DNA from: Rhizobacter sp964253025
GTDB taxonomy: Bacteria > Pseudomonadota > Gammaproteobacteria > Burkholderiales > Burkholderiaceae_C
Reading direction: 5' to 3'
Length of the DNA: 64,000 nt
Assembly: GCF_964253025.1 (NCBI RefSeq)
Contig: NZ_CAXUQC020000001.1
Location: 2,356,001-2,420,000 of the forward strand
Each line of letters starts with the position of its first letter. The stretch's first letter is position 1. The notes below the pieces were generated by a model. The model was not told the origin of the DNA. It saw only the letters and a program-made list of their open reading frames with translations, and did not search any database. Made by a program: the position numbers and the translations under genes. Below, piece after piece: positions 8,386-17,344 of this stretch.

Positions 8386-9402
8386 TCAGCGCTGGTACTG
8401 GTTCACGGCGCGGTTGTGGTCGGCGAGGTTGTCGCTGAACTGGCTGGTCCCGTTGCCCCTTGCGACGAAGTACAGGGCCTTGGTCCGCTCCGGCCGGACG
8501 GCTGCGAGCAATGCGGCCTTGCCCGGCATGGCGATCGGGGTGGGCGGCAGGCCCGCCCGCATGTAGCTGTTGTAGGGGCCGTCCGTGACGAGATCGCGCC
8601 GGCGCAGGTTGCCATCGAAGGACTCACCGAGGCCGTAGATGACGGTCGGGTCGGTCTGCAAGGGCATGCCGATGCGAAGGCGGTTCACGAACACACCAGC
8701 CACGAGGCCACGCTCGGCGGCCGCCCCGGTTTCCTTCTCGACGATGGACGCCAGCACCAGCGCTTCGTCCATCGACTTGATCGGCGTATCAGACGCGCGC
8801 TCGGCCCAGGCGGCCTCAAGCTGGCGCTGCATGGTGCGGTGGGCCCGCTTGAGCACGATGAGATCGCTCGCGCCCTTGCTGTAGGCGTAGGTATCGGGAT
8901 AGAAGCGCCCTTCGGCACGCTGGCCGGGTGCCCCGATGGCGGTCATGAGCTGGGCCTCGGACATGCCCGCGGTCGCCTGCTTCAGGTGCGGCGCTCGGGC
9001 CAGCTCGGCACGGAACTGCCGGAAGGTCCAGCCATCGATGAGCCGAACCGTGGCAAGGACCTCGTCGCCGCGCACCATCTTCGCCAGCAGCGCGCGTGGC
9101 GTCGTGCCCCGGCCGATCTGATAGCTGCCGGCCCTGATCTTGTTCGCCTGCCCGGACCAGCGGAACCACTCGTACAGCAGGAAGGCATTCGACTGCACGC
9201 CGGCCTGCGACCACAGGTTGGCCACCTTGCGCGGCGACGTGCCGGGCTCGATCGAGACTTCGACGGAGTCGGCCGCCAGAGCAAGCGGCGCCTGCAGCCA
9301 CCAGACGGCGCCACCGACGAGTGCGGCGGCAACAAGAACGAGCAGGACAAGGCAGCGGCGCAGGAACTTCAAGGAGGCAATCGACTGGTCGTCGGGGGCC
9401 AA
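8386..9402 (-). CDS. mltG: Endolytic murein transglycosylase MltG
   Basis: Inner-membrane lytic transglycosylase that ends nascent glycan strands, 338 aa with the chosen start. An N-terminal anchor (FLRRCLVLLVLVAAALVGGAVWW), a LysM-like region and the YceG catalytic segment VEKETGAAAERGLVAGVFVNRL with the catalytic Glu are visible, followed by LQTDPTVIYG. The first codon is uncertain: the longest frame begins with TTG, and a second TTG ten codons later (MKFLRRCLVLL) would give a compact signal anchor. It is the first gene of the mltG-tmk-holB run and diverges from ygfZ with only 46 nt between. Confidence 0.92.
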   Translation of the reverse strand: MAPDDQSIASLKFLRRCLVLLVLVAAALVGGAVWWLQAPLALAADSVEVSIEPGTSPRKVANLWSQAGVQSNAFLLYEWFRWSGQANKIRAGSYQIGRGTTPRALLAKMVRGDEVLATVRLIDGWTFRQFRAELARAPHLKQATAGMSEAQLMTAIGAPGQRAEGRFYPDTYAYSKGASDLIVLKRAHRTMQRQLEAAWAERASDTPIKSMDEALVLASIVEKETGAAAERGLVAGVFVNRLRIGMPLQTDPTVIYGLGESFDGNLRRRDLVTDGPYNSYMRAGLPPTPIAMPGKAALLAAVRPERTKALYFVARGNGTSQFSDNLADHNRAVNQYQR

Positions 9403-9448
9403 GCCCCCAGGCCCGGGACGGGGTGGAAGGCATGATCATAATCGGCAC

Positions 9449-10390
9449 ATGACCAGCCACTTCACCCTCGACGGCGCCGCGCCCCTCGACCACCTGGGCG
9501 TCATCCGCGCCAGCGGCCCCGACGCCGCCACCTTCCTGCACGGGCAACTCACCAACGACCTGGCCCTCCTCGACACGCAGCGCGCCCGGTTGGCGGGCTA
9601 CTGCTCCCCGAAGGGCCGGCTGCTCGCCAGCTTCGTGCTGTGGAAGAACTCGCCGGACGAGGTGATGCTCCTGTGCAGCGCCGACGTGCTGCCGGCCACG
9701 CTCAAGCGGCTTTCAATGTTCGTGCTGCGCGCGAAGTGCAAGTTGAGCGACGCCACACCGGATGTGCAGCTGCGTGGGTTGGCCGGGCCCAGCGCCTCGA
9801 CCTGGCTCGCCGACGCGGCGCCGCAAACGATCTGGGGCCGCACGGAACGCGATGGCGCAAGCGTGGTGCGTCTGCCCGACGTTGCAGGCGCGACCCGCTA
9901 CCTGTGGGTGGCGCCCGCAGGTGTCGCGACGCCCGAGCTCCCGCCGCTGTCCACGGCAGCCTGGCGCTGGGGCGAAGTGCAGAGCGGCATCGCGGTGATC
10001 GAGGCCCCCACGGTCGACCAGTTCGTGCCTCAGATGCTCAACTACGAGTTGCTGGGCGGCGTCGATTTCAAGAAGGGCTGCTACCCCGGCCAGGAGGTCG
10101 TGGCGCGCAGCCAGTACCGCGGCACCATCAAGCGGCGGACATACCTGTTCCTTGCCGGCGCGCCCGTCCGCCCTGGACAGGAGATCTTCCACAGCGCCGA
10201 CCCGGGCCAGCCGGCCGGCATGGTGGTCAATGCCGCTGCCCTGCCCGACCCGGCCGGCGGGAGCGCCCTGCTGGCCGAGATGAAGTTGGCCGCGATGGGC
10301 GACGGCAGCCTGCACCTGGGCGCCGCCGATGGACCGATGCTGTCCGCCACGGACATGCCTTACGAGGTGACGACCGAAGCGGCGGACTGA
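9449..10390 (+). CDS. ygfZ: Folate-binding protein YgfZ (Fe-S cluster repair/tRNA modification)
   Basis: Aminomethyltransferase-like folate-binding protein (313 aa) supporting Fe-S cluster enzymes such as MiaB. The family hallmark KGCYPGQEVVARSQYRG is intact, including the conserved Cys. The N-terminal GQLTND segment matches the GcvT-like fold. The start is the ATG giving MTSHFTLDGAAPLDHLG; an in-frame extension upstream runs through mltG on the opposite strand and was rejected. It is divergent from mltG. Confidence 0.93.
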   Translation: MTSHFTLDGAAPLDHLGVIRASGPDAATFLHGQLTNDLALLDTQRARLAGYCSPKGRLLASFVLWKNSPDEVMLLCSADVLPATLKRLSMFVLRAKCKLSDATPDVQLRGLAGPSASTWLADAAPQTIWGRTERDGASVVRLPDVAGATRYLWVAPAGVATPELPPLSTAAWRWGEVQSGIAVIEAPTVDQFVPQMLNYELLGGVDFKKGCYPGQEVVARSQYRGTIKRRTYLFLAGAPVRPGQEIFHSADPGQPAGMVVNAAALPDPAGGSALLAEMKLAAMGDGSLHLGAADGPMLSATDMPYEVTTEAAD

Positions 10391-10602
10391 TCCGGCTTCG
10401 AAATCCATCGCGTTGCCGCGGAGCCTGGGGGCGGCCAGGTCGGCGGCCCCGAGCGCCTTGAGGCGAACGTCATCCCGCCCGCGGATGCACCCGACTGTCT
10501 TCGGCGGACGCCCCCCAAACCCGGGGGCGCCACGGCCAGCACTCCACTGACCGTGGACTGGTTCACGGATCGGTGCGGTGAACCGGCCTTGGCACCCCAC
10601 GA

Positions 10603-11547
10603 ATGCGCGGCTTCGAAATTGTGTCGCATCCTGCACACTCCGCCCCCATCCGCCACTCCGAGCCGTACTTCGTGAGCCCAACCCAGCGCTGTTTCGCCAA
10701 CGACGTCCGACCTGAACTGTTCGACCGGGAACCGTTTCTCTTCACCCACCAGCTGCTCGGCCATCCGGCGCTCTCGATGGAGAACCTGGGGCGGATGATC
10801 CCGGCGCTGCCGGAGCGGCAGGTGCACTACTCGAGCGGTCGGCTGCAGACCAGCGACAACTTCGAGCGCGCCCAAGAGGAACATGGCAACGGCATGTGCA
10901 TCGAGGAGACGATCGCGACGCTGCGCACGTCGAACTCCTACATCATGATCCGCGAGCCTCAGGAGGACGAGTCCTTCCATCCGCTGTTTCGCGAGCTGGT
11001 CGAGGACGTCAACGGCGTGCTGGGTCGCCGCGACGGCGGCCGAGCGCATGAGCCCAAGATGTACCTCTTCCTGTCGTCCCCGAACAGCGTCACGCCGTTC
11101 CACATCGACCGCGCGACGAACTTCCTGATGCAGTTCCAGGGGAGCAAGGAGATCTCCGTCTTTCCGCAATGGGATCCGCGCGTGATGACGGTCGTCGAAC
11201 GCGAGAGCCATGTATCGCGTGGCCGCCACCGTCCGCTGTGGCGGCCCGAGACCCAGGCGCTGGCGACCACGTTCCAGTTCAAGCCGGGCGATGCACTCCA
11301 CATCCCTTTCATCGCCGGCCACCACGTCCGCAACGGGCCGGAGGACGTGTCGATCTCCCTGTCGCTGTTCTTCCAGACCGACGAGACCCGCCTGCTGACC
11401 GACGCGATGGTGTTCAACCACCATCTCCGCGAGCGCCTGAAGCTGCAGCCTGCCGGCGTGGGAACGGCGCGTTGGCGCGACGGCTTGAAGGCCGGCGCCT
11501 GGCGGACGGGGCGCAGCGTGGCCCACGCACTGCGGCGCACAGCCTGA
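10603..11547 (+). CDS. Cupin-like/JmjC-domain Fe(II)/2-oxoglutarate oxygenase family protein
   Basis: A 314-aa protein with a JmjC/cupin-8-like iron site: His167-x-Asp169 in TPFHIDRATNFLMQFQG and a distal His at 240/241 in GDALHIPFIAGHHVRNG. This HxD...H triad is the usual Fe(II) ligand set. A Lys in GSKEISVFP could bind 2-oxoglutarate. Substrate is unknown; relatives hydroxylate proteins or modify tRNA or small molecules. It stands alone after 212 nt of noncoding sequence. The start is the first ATG (MRGFEIVSHP), and a start further in cannot be excluded. Confidence 0.75.
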   Translation: MRGFEIVSHPAHSAPIRHSEPYFVSPTQRCFANDVRPELFDREPFLFTHQLLGHPALSMENLGRMIPALPERQVHYSSGRLQTSDNFERAQEEHGNGMCIEETIATLRTSNSYIMIREPQEDESFHPLFRELVEDVNGVLGRRDGGRAHEPKMYLFLSSPNSVTPFHIDRATNFLMQFQGSKEISVFPQWDPRVMTVVERESHVSRGRHRPLWRPETQALATTFQFKPGDALHIPFIAGHHVRNGPEDVSISLSLFFQTDETRLLTDAMVFNHHLRERLKLQPAGVGTARWRDGLKAGAWRTGRSVAHALRRTA

Positions 11548-11597
11548 AGCCACTGCCCGGGCCGGGAGACCCGCACCGTGACGAGTTGCACGGGTGG

Positions 11598-11608
11598 CGG
11601 CGACAATG
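11598..11608 (+). promoter_or_regulatory. Candidate -10 element, CGGCGACAATG
   Basis: The 11-mer CGGCGACAATG, containing a GACAAT hexamer close to the sigma-70 -10 consensus, lies 61 nt before the DUF4936 start. The identical 11-mer occurs 20 nt before hpnC and directly before the IclR gene. No -35 hexamer is obvious in any of the three. Confidence 0.35.
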
Positions 11609-11669
11609 CGGCGCGCCGGCAAATAAGCCGGTGATCCGCGTTGATAGTTCACATCCCCGGGTGCCCGCC

Positions 11670-11978
11670 ATGACCGCCGCGCGAGAGTTGTTCATCTACT
11701 ATCGAGCGAAGCCTGCCGACGCGTCCGCGTTGCAGGCGCAGGTGCTCGCGTTTCAGCAGCGTCTCGCGGCCCTTCATCCTGGCCTCGTCACGCGACTGCT
11801 GCGCCGCCCTGAAACGGTTGATGGATGGCAGACCTGGATGGAAACCTACGCCCGGCCCGCGCACCCTGAAGGGGTGTCCGAGGCGATCGAACAAGACATC
11901 GCACGCCTGGCCGCGACGGCCGGCGCGTTGACGGGCGCCGCCCGCCATGTGGAGGTGTTCCGCGCATGTGCCTCGTGA
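11670..11978 (+). CDS. DUF4936 family protein
   Basis: A 102-aa protein with the dimeric alpha/beta-barrel look of DUF4936: MTAARELFIYYRAKPADASALQAQV, then the LVTRLLRRPE and TWMETYA segments. No biochemical function is known to me. The ATG chosen follows an in-frame GTG three codons upstream, which could also serve. The stop lies inside the next gene (13-nt overlap with the NRDE gene), suggesting co-translation. Confidence 0.8.
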   Translation: MTAARELFIYYRAKPADASALQAQVLAFQQRLAALHPGLVTRLLRRPETVDGWQTWMETYARPAHPEGVSEAIEQDIARLAATAGALTGAARHVEVFRACAS

Positions 11979-12922
11979 CCCTCGCGATCGACCAGTCGCG
12001 GCGTTTCCCGCTGGTCATCGCAACGAACCGTGATGAGTTCTTCAACCGCCCGGCCGCGCGCTTGTCGTGGTGGTCGCCGGGACCGGGCCTGCCCGACATC
12101 CTGGGCGGCCGTGATCTCGAAGCCGGCGGCACCTGGCTCGGGCTGACCGCGGCGGGCCGCCTCGCCCTCGTCACCAACGTGCGAGCACCCGCCGCACGCC
12201 GGGACCCCGATGCACCGTCGCGCGGCGAGATCGTCCAGCGCTGGCTTGCGGGTGACGACGCAACCGATCGCTTCTGGATGCGCACCGCCCTGAGTGGCTA
12301 CAACGGGTTCAATCTGATCGCGGCCGACTTCCAGCGCGGCGACTGCTTCTTCGCCAGCAACCAGCACACGCATCCGTCCCGGCTGGAGCGCGGCCTGTAC
12401 GGCCTGTCCAACGGCACGCTTGACAGCCCCTGGCCCAAGGTGACGCAGCTGAAAGAAGCGACGCTCGAAGCCCTGACCGGCAGCGAGACGGTGGATGCGC
12501 TGGCGGGCCGGCTCTTCGAGGCACTCGCCGACCGCTCCGTCTTTCCCGACGAGGAGCTGCCCAGCACCGGCGTGCCGCTGGACTGGGAACGGACCTTGTC
12601 GTCCACCTTCATCCGCACGGCGGACCAGGCCTATGGCACGCGCTGCTCCACCCTGGTCATCACCGAACGCGTGAACAAGCGGCTGGTGACGCACGTGCTG
12701 GAGCGCACCTTCACGCCCGCCGGTGGCATGGCTTTGCTGCGCCGCTCGCTCCTCAAGGATTGGCCGCCCCGCTACACCGAGGCACCACCGGTGAACGCAA
12801 GCGCCCAGGAAGCCGTGCTCGAGACGACCGACGAAGCGCAGACCCTCGAGATGCCGCTGCGGCGCACTCGCGTGCGCACGCTGCTCAAGCCCGACCCGAC
12901 CCGGCGGCGACGCGCCGCCTGA
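11966..12922 (+). CDS. NRDE family protein (TANGO2-like)
   Basis: A 318-aa protein with the family signature near its start, ATNRDEFFNRP, and an N-terminal MCLVT in which Cys2 could become the N-terminal nucleophile after Met removal. The family (NRDE, TANGO2/T10) is linked to haem or lipid handling in eukaryotes; its bacterial role is not settled. The segment GRDLEAGGTWLG and the late THVLERTF segment agree. It overlaps the previous gene by 13 nt, and its stop abuts the stop of the convergent gene at a TGATCA sequence. Confidence 0.9.
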   Translation: MCLVTLAIDQSRRFPLVIATNRDEFFNRPAARLSWWSPGPGLPDILGGRDLEAGGTWLGLTAAGRLALVTNVRAPAARRDPDAPSRGEIVQRWLAGDDATDRFWMRTALSGYNGFNLIAADFQRGDCFFASNQHTHPSRLERGLYGLSNGTLDSPWPKVTQLKEATLEALTGSETVDALAGRLFEALADRSVFPDEELPSTGVPLDWERTLSSTFIRTADQAYGTRCSTLVITERVNKRLVTHVLERTFTPAGGMALLRRSLLKDWPPRYTEAPPVNASAQEAVLETTDEAQTLEMPLRRTRVRTLLKPDPTRRRRAA

Positions 12923-13780
12923 TCAAAGGGCGCACACCATCTCGACGTGCGGAATGCCGACTTCGTCGAAGACGGATCCGCGGGTGATGAAGCCGGTCCG
13001 CATGTAGAACGGCGCCGCCGACAACTGGGCGTGCAGCACGGCCTCCCGGTAGCCGCGTTCGCGAGCGGCCTTCATGAGGGCGTCCAGCACGCCGCGCCCC
13101 ACCCCGCTGCCCCGCATCGCCTGGGTGACCGCCATGCGCCCGATCTTCGCGACACCGGGCACGTGCTCCAGGAGCCGGCCGGTCGCGAGCGGCGCGCCGA
13201 AATGGTTGTACGCCACCGCATGCACGCAGGCGGCATCGGCGTCATCCCATTCCATCTCGGCCGGGATGCCTTGCTCCTCGATGAAGACCTTCGAGCGGAT
13301 CGCCCGGGCATCCTCGCCGAGCTCGGCCCATTCGCCAACCCGCACCGTGGTCATCGGTCGGCCCGCTTCGAAGTTCTGGAGCAACTCGCGCAACTGTTGC
13401 GGCACGGGCAGAGGCGCCTGGGCCGCAGGGTCGGCGAACACGTACACCAGTTCGCCCGTGACCAGCGGTTCATCCTGCCGGAACACCGCCGCATTGAAGA
13501 CCATCGACGAGTTGCCGATGCGGCCGCAGCGCACGCCGATGTCCAGCACGTCGTCGAACCGGGCCGAACCCTGGTACTCGAGCGTGGACTTGCGCACGAA
13601 GAGGTCACCGCCCAGGTACTTGAGCGTGTCTTCGTACGGCGCCGCCATGGCGCGCCAGTAGCCTGAGACCGCGGTGTCGATGTACATCAGGTAGTGGCCG
13701 TTGAAGACGACCTTCTGCATGTCGACCTCGGCCCATCGGACCCTCAGTCGCTCGGAAAATCGGAAATCGCTTCGCTTCAT
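12923..13780 (-). CDS. Thioesterase-GNAT fusion protein
   Basis: A 285-aa protein with two domains. Residues 1-135 are a YbgC/FadM-type hot-dog acyl-CoA thioesterase: RWAEVDMQKVVFNGHYLMYIDTA, with Asp20 as expected catalytic residue. Residues 145-285 are an ElaA-like GNAT acyltransferase with AFVIEEQ-like (SKVFIEEQGIPAEMEWDD) and the acetyl-CoA loop RGSGVG (223-228) after IGRMAVTQ. Both halves look complete. The start overlaps the esterase stop as ATGA, so esterase and fusion are coupled. Substrates are unknown. Confidence 0.88.
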   Translation of the reverse strand: MKRSDFRFSERLRVRWAEVDMQKVVFNGHYLMYIDTAVSGYWRAMAAPYEDTLKYLGGDLFVRKSTLEYQGSARFDDVLDIGVRCGRIGNSSMVFNAAVFRQDEPLVTGELVYVFADPAAQAPLPVPQQLRELLQNFEAGRPMTTVRVGEWAELGEDARAIRSKVFIEEQGIPAEMEWDDADAACVHAVAYNHFGAPLATGRLLEHVPGVAKIGRMAVTQAMRGSGVGRGVLDALMKAARERGYREAVLHAQLSAAPFYMRTGFITRGSVFDEVGIPHVEMVCAL

Positions 13781-14694
13781 GGTGTCTCGAAAGCCCGTTG
13801 CAATGCGCCGGCTGCAATCGCCTGCGCCGTAGAGGCCTCGCGCAAGGCGCGGCCCATCTTGATGAAGTCGTGGGTCACGCCGCGGTGGATGTCCAGCTCG
13901 ACCGGCACGCCGGCCATGCGCAGCCGGTCTGCGTAGGCGACGCCTTCATCCACGAGTGGATCACATTCCGCGAGCACGAGGCACGCCGGCGCAACACCCT
14001 CCACGTCCTCGGCCTCCAGGGGCGCGAATCGCCAGTCGCTGCGGGCTGCGGGTGCAATGTAGTTGGCAAAGAACCAGTCGATGGTCGGTGCGTCGAGCAG
14101 GAAGCCGCGGGCGAACTCGCGGCGCGACGGGAATGCGGGACCGGTTGCGGTGCCTGGCGTGATGAGCAGCTGCAGGCGCAGGGGCAGGCCCGCGTCGCGC
14201 GCCAGGAGAGCGGAAACGGCGGCCAAGGTGCCACCAGCGCTGTCGCCGCCGACGGCTAGGCGGCTCGCGTCAAGACCGAGCGCTGCCCCGCCTCGGTCGG
14301 CCAGCCAACGCAGGGCCAGCCAGCTGTCGTCCACCGCCGCGGGAAACGGGTGCTCGGGTGCGAGGCGATAGTCGAGTGACACCACGGCCGCACCGCTGCG
14401 GTGGGCGAGTTGGCGGCACAGGCTGTCGTGCGTCTCGATGCTGCCGATCGTGAAGCCCCCGCCATGGAGGTAAAGGAGCACGGGGAGCCTGGCGAGGGAC
14501 GGTGCGTACAAGCGGGCGCGAAGCATGGCACCGTCGCCGCCGGGAACGTCGACGTCCTCGATGCGGGCAAGGGGCGCGCGAGGCAGATCGAGCACCTCGG
14601 CGCCACGCGCATAGATCGCCCGGGCCTCGGCCACGGACAAGGTGTGGAAGGGAGGCTGGCCGGCGCGCTGGATGCGGTCGAGCAGACCTCGCAT
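13777..14694 (-). CDS. Alpha/beta hydrolase of the hormone-sensitive lipase (Aes) family
   Basis: A 305-aa esterase. The oxyanion motif HGGG (LYLHGGGFTIGS), nucleophile elbow GDSAGG, acid Asp in AECDPLVDEG and His in GVTHDF form a full HSL-family triad. Substrate is probably a short-chain acyl ester, not determinable from sequence. The ATG giving MRGLLDRIQRAG was taken; an in-frame upstream ATG would run into the divergent promoter region. It is cotranscribed with the thioesterase-GNAT gene (4-nt overlap). Confidence 0.92.
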   Translation of the reverse strand: MRGLLDRIQRAGQPPFHTLSVAEARAIYARGAEVLDLPRAPLARIEDVDVPGGDGAMLRARLYAPSLARLPVLLYLHGGGFTIGSIETHDSLCRQLAHRSGAAVVSLDYRLAPEHPFPAAVDDSWLALRWLADRGGAALGLDASRLAVGGDSAGGTLAAVSALLARDAGLPLRLQLLITPGTATGPAFPSRREFARGFLLDAPTIDWFFANYIAPAARSDWRFAPLEAEDVEGVAPACLVLAECDPLVDEGVAYADRLRMAGVPVELDIHRGVTHDFIKMGRALREASTAQAIAAGALQRAFETP

Positions 14695-14805
14695 GGTGGA
14701 GGTCAGGGGATCGGGGCGGGAGGCGGGAGGCACAGGGTTCTGCTGGGGCTGCAGCTGACGTGAGGCAGAGCATACTTGCTGTTCCATTCCCTGCTGATGC
14801 AAGCC

Positions 14806-15954
14806 ATGGCCACCATTCTTTACCTGACCCAGATCCAGCTCGATTTCGGTGCGATCCGCCTGCTGCCCGAGGAGTGCGAGCGGGCCGGCATCCGCCGACC
14901 GCTGGTCGTGACGGACCGCGGTGTGCGGGCGGCCGGCGTGCTCGAACCGGCCCTGCGCGCGCTCGGCGCCCTGCCCCACGCCGTGTTCGACGACACACCG
15001 TCCAACCCGACGGAAGCCGCCGTCCGCGCGGCGGTGGAGGTCTACCGCGCGCACGGCTGCGACGGACTGGTGGCCGTCGGGGGTGGCTCCAGCATGGACC
15101 TGGCCAAGGGCGTGGCCATCGCGGCCACGCATCCCGGGCCGCTCAAGACATACGCGACCATCGAAGGTGGTAGCCCGCGGATCACCGATGCGGTGGCACC
15201 GGTCATCGCCGTGCCGACCACGGCCGGCACCGGCAGCGAAGTGGCCCGAGGTGCCATCGTCATCGTCGACGATGGTCGCAAGCTCGGATTCCACAACTGG
15301 CTGCTGATGCCGCGCGCCGCCATCTGCGACCCGGAACTGACGCTCGGCCTGCCGCCCTCGCTCACGGCGGCGACGGGCATGGATGCGCTGGCCCACTGCC
15401 TGGAGACCTTCATGTCGGCCGCGGCCAATCCGCCGGCCGATGGCATCGCCCTCGACGGCCTGGAACGGGGCTGGGCCCACATCGAACGCGCCACCCGTGA
15501 CGGCCAGGACCGCGAGGCCCGGTGGAACATGATGAGCGCCAGCCTGCAAGGCGCCCTCGCTTTTCAGAAAGGTCTCGGGTGCGTGCATTCGCTCAGCCAC
15601 AGCCTGGGCGGCGTCGACCCTCGGCTGCACCACGGCACGCTCAACGCCGTCTTCCTGCCGGCCGTCATTCGCTTCAACGCGCCAGCCGAGTCGATGGTGA
15701 AGGAGCGCCGACTCCAGCGCATCGCGCGCGCGATCGGACTCGACTCCTGCGACGCGGCGGGGCACGCCGTCGCTGAAGCCATCCAGTCATTGAACGCCCG
15801 GCTCGGCTTGCCGACCGGCCTGGCGGAGATGGGGGTGACGCCCGGCGTGTTCGAACGCGTGATCGATGGCGCGATGGCCGACCACTGCCACAAGACCAAT
15901 CCACGCCTGGCCAGCCGTGACGACTACCGCGAGATGCTGGCCGCGTCGATGTGA
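14806..15954 (+). CDS. Iron-containing alcohol dehydrogenase
   Basis: A group III (Fe-type) NAD(P)-dependent alcohol dehydrogenase, 382 aa. The nucleotide motif GGGSSMD, the PTTAGTGSEV segment and metal-ligand regions (GMDALAHCLETF, HSLSHSLGG, HHGTLNAVFLP) are intact. The start MATILYLTQI was chosen; an ATG three codons upstream (MQAMAT) is equally possible since neither has a strong ribosome binding site. The gene diverges from the esterase with about 110 nt between. Substrate is unknown. Confidence 0.92.
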   Translation: MATILYLTQIQLDFGAIRLLPEECERAGIRRPLVVTDRGVRAAGVLEPALRALGALPHAVFDDTPSNPTEAAVRAAVEVYRAHGCDGLVAVGGGSSMDLAKGVAIAATHPGPLKTYATIEGGSPRITDAVAPVIAVPTTAGTGSEVARGAIVIVDDGRKLGFHNWLLMPRAAICDPELTLGLPPSLTAATGMDALAHCLETFMSAAANPPADGIALDGLERGWAHIERATRDGQDREARWNMMSASLQGALAFQKGLGCVHSLSHSLGGVDPRLHHGTLNAVFLPAVIRFNAPAESMVKERRLQRIARAIGLDSCDAAGHAVAEAIQSLNARLGLPTGLAEMGVTPGVFERVIDGAMADHCHKTNPRLASRDDYREMLAASM

Positions 15955-15972
15955 CTCGGCGGCGCGCCCATG

Positions 15973-16002
15973 AAAAAGGCCCGGCGGCTGTTGCCCCGGG
16001 CC
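15973..16002 (-). terminator. Rho-independent terminator after aceA
   Basis: A perfect 7-bp stem, GGCCCGG at 15978-15984 with CCGGGCC at 15996-16002, is followed on the minus strand by five Ts. It lies about 50 nt past the aceA stop and just after the convergent alcohol dehydrogenase gene. Confidence 0.75.
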
Positions 16003-16051
16003 CTGTCTCCTCGCACGCGCGGCCTGTCGACCGCGCGGTCCCTCGTGAGGA

Positions 16052-17344
16052 TCAGTGGTTGTCGAAGAACTGTTCGTCTTCGGTCGAACCCTTCAGTGCA
16101 GCGGTGGACGCGTCGCGCTCGATCGTCGTCGTCACGGCATCGAAGTAACCCGTGCCCACTTCGCGCTGGTGCTTGACGGCGGTGAAGCCCTTCTCGGCAG
16201 CGGCGAATTCCTTTTCCTGCAGCTCGACGAACGCGCTCATGTTGTTGCGAGCGTAGCCGTAGGCCAGATCGAACATCGAGTAGTTCAGGCTGTGGAAGCC
16301 GGCCAGCGTGATGAACTGGTACTTGTAACCCATGGCGCCCAGCTCGCGCTGGAACTTGGCGATCGTGGCGTCGTCGAGGTTCTTCTTCCAGTTGAACGAC
16401 GGCGAGCAGTTGTACGACAGCAGCTTGCCCGGGAACTTGGCGTGGATCGCGTCGGCGAACGCCTTGGCGAATGCCAGGTCCGGCTTGCCGGTTTCGCACC
16501 AGATCAGGTCGGCATACGGTGCGTAGGCCAGGCCGCGGCTGATGGCTTGCTCGAGGCCGTTGCGGGTGCGGAAGAAGCCTTCGACAGTGCGCTCGCCCGT
16601 CAGGAACGGCTTGTCGTTGTCGTCCACGTCGGTGGTGACGAGGTCACCGGCTTCTGCGTCGGTACGGGCCAGCAGCACGGTCGGCACGCCGGACACGTCG
16701 GCTGCCAGACGGGCAGCGACGAGCTTGGCAACGGCTTCACGCGTCGGCACCAGCACCTTGCCGCCCATGTGGCCGCACTTCTTGGCCGAGGCAAGTTGGT
16801 CTTCGAAGTGGACGCCAGCGGCGCCGGCGTCGATCATCGACTTCATCAGTTCGAAGGCGTTCAGCACGCCGCCGAAGCCGGCTTCCGCGTCGGCGACGAT
16901 GGGGGCGAAGTAGTCGATGTCGTTCTTGCCTTCGGACCACTGGATCTGGTCAGCACGGGCGAAGGTGGCATTGATGCGCTTGACGACCTTGGGCACCGAG
17001 TCCACCGAGTACAGGGACTGGTCCGGGTACATCTCGCCATTGCTGTTGGCGTCGCCTGCAACTTGCCAGCCGGACAGGTAGATGGCCTTCAGGCCGGCCT
17101 TGACTTGCTGCATGGCCTGGTTGCCGGTCAGGGCGCCGAGCGAGTTGACGAAGGGCTCGGTGTTGATCAGGTTCCAGAGCTTTTCAGCGCCGCGCTTGGC
17201 CAGCGTGTGCTCGACTTGGAGAGAACCGCGCAGGCGAACCACGTCGGCGGCGGTGTAGCCGCGCTTGATGCCCTTCCAGCGGGGATTTTCGGCCCAGTCT
17301 TTTTCGAGGGCAGCGATTTGTTGTTCGCGAGTCAGATTCGTCAT
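16052..17344 (-). CDS. aceA: Isocitrate lyase
   Basis: Glyoxylate-shunt enzyme splitting isocitrate to glyoxylate and succinate, 430 aa (usual short form). The catalytic signature KKCGHMGGK is present, with Cys190 the expected base. Other conserved segments are YLSGWQVAGDAN, the metal-binding DAEAGFGG and the SYNCSPSFNW segment. A strong ribosome binding site (TGGAGG) precedes the ATG by 6 nt. It is a single-gene unit with its own terminator. Its upstream region carries a strong dyad (17426-17450) likely to be a regulator site. Confidence 0.97.
   Translation of the reverse strand: MTNLTREQQIAALEKDWAENPRWKGIKRGYTAADVVRLRGSLQVEHTLAKRGAEKLWNLINTEPFVNSLGALTGNQAMQQVKAGLKAIYLSGWQVAGDANSNGEMYPDQSLYSVDSVPKVVKRINATFARADQIQWSEGKNDIDYFAPIVADAEAGFGGVLNAFELMKSMIDAGAAGVHFEDQLASAKKCGHMGGKVLVPTREAVAKLVAARLAADVSGVPTVLLARTDAEAGDLVTTDVDDNDKPFLTGERTVEGFFRTRNGLEQAISRGLAYAPYADLIWCETGKPDLAFAKAFADAIHAKFPGKLLSYNCSPSFNWKKNLDDATIAKFQRELGAMGYKYQFITLAGFHSLNYSMFDLAYGYARNNMSAFVELQEKEFAAAEKGFTAVKHQREVGTGYFDAVTTTIERDASTAALKGSTEDEQFFDNH

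Noticed and set aside
13777..15765. A 662-codon minus frame giving a fused N-terminal extension on the esterase
   Set aside because: The extension lies antisense to the iron alcohol dehydrogenase and is low complexity; the esterase proper begins at 14694.
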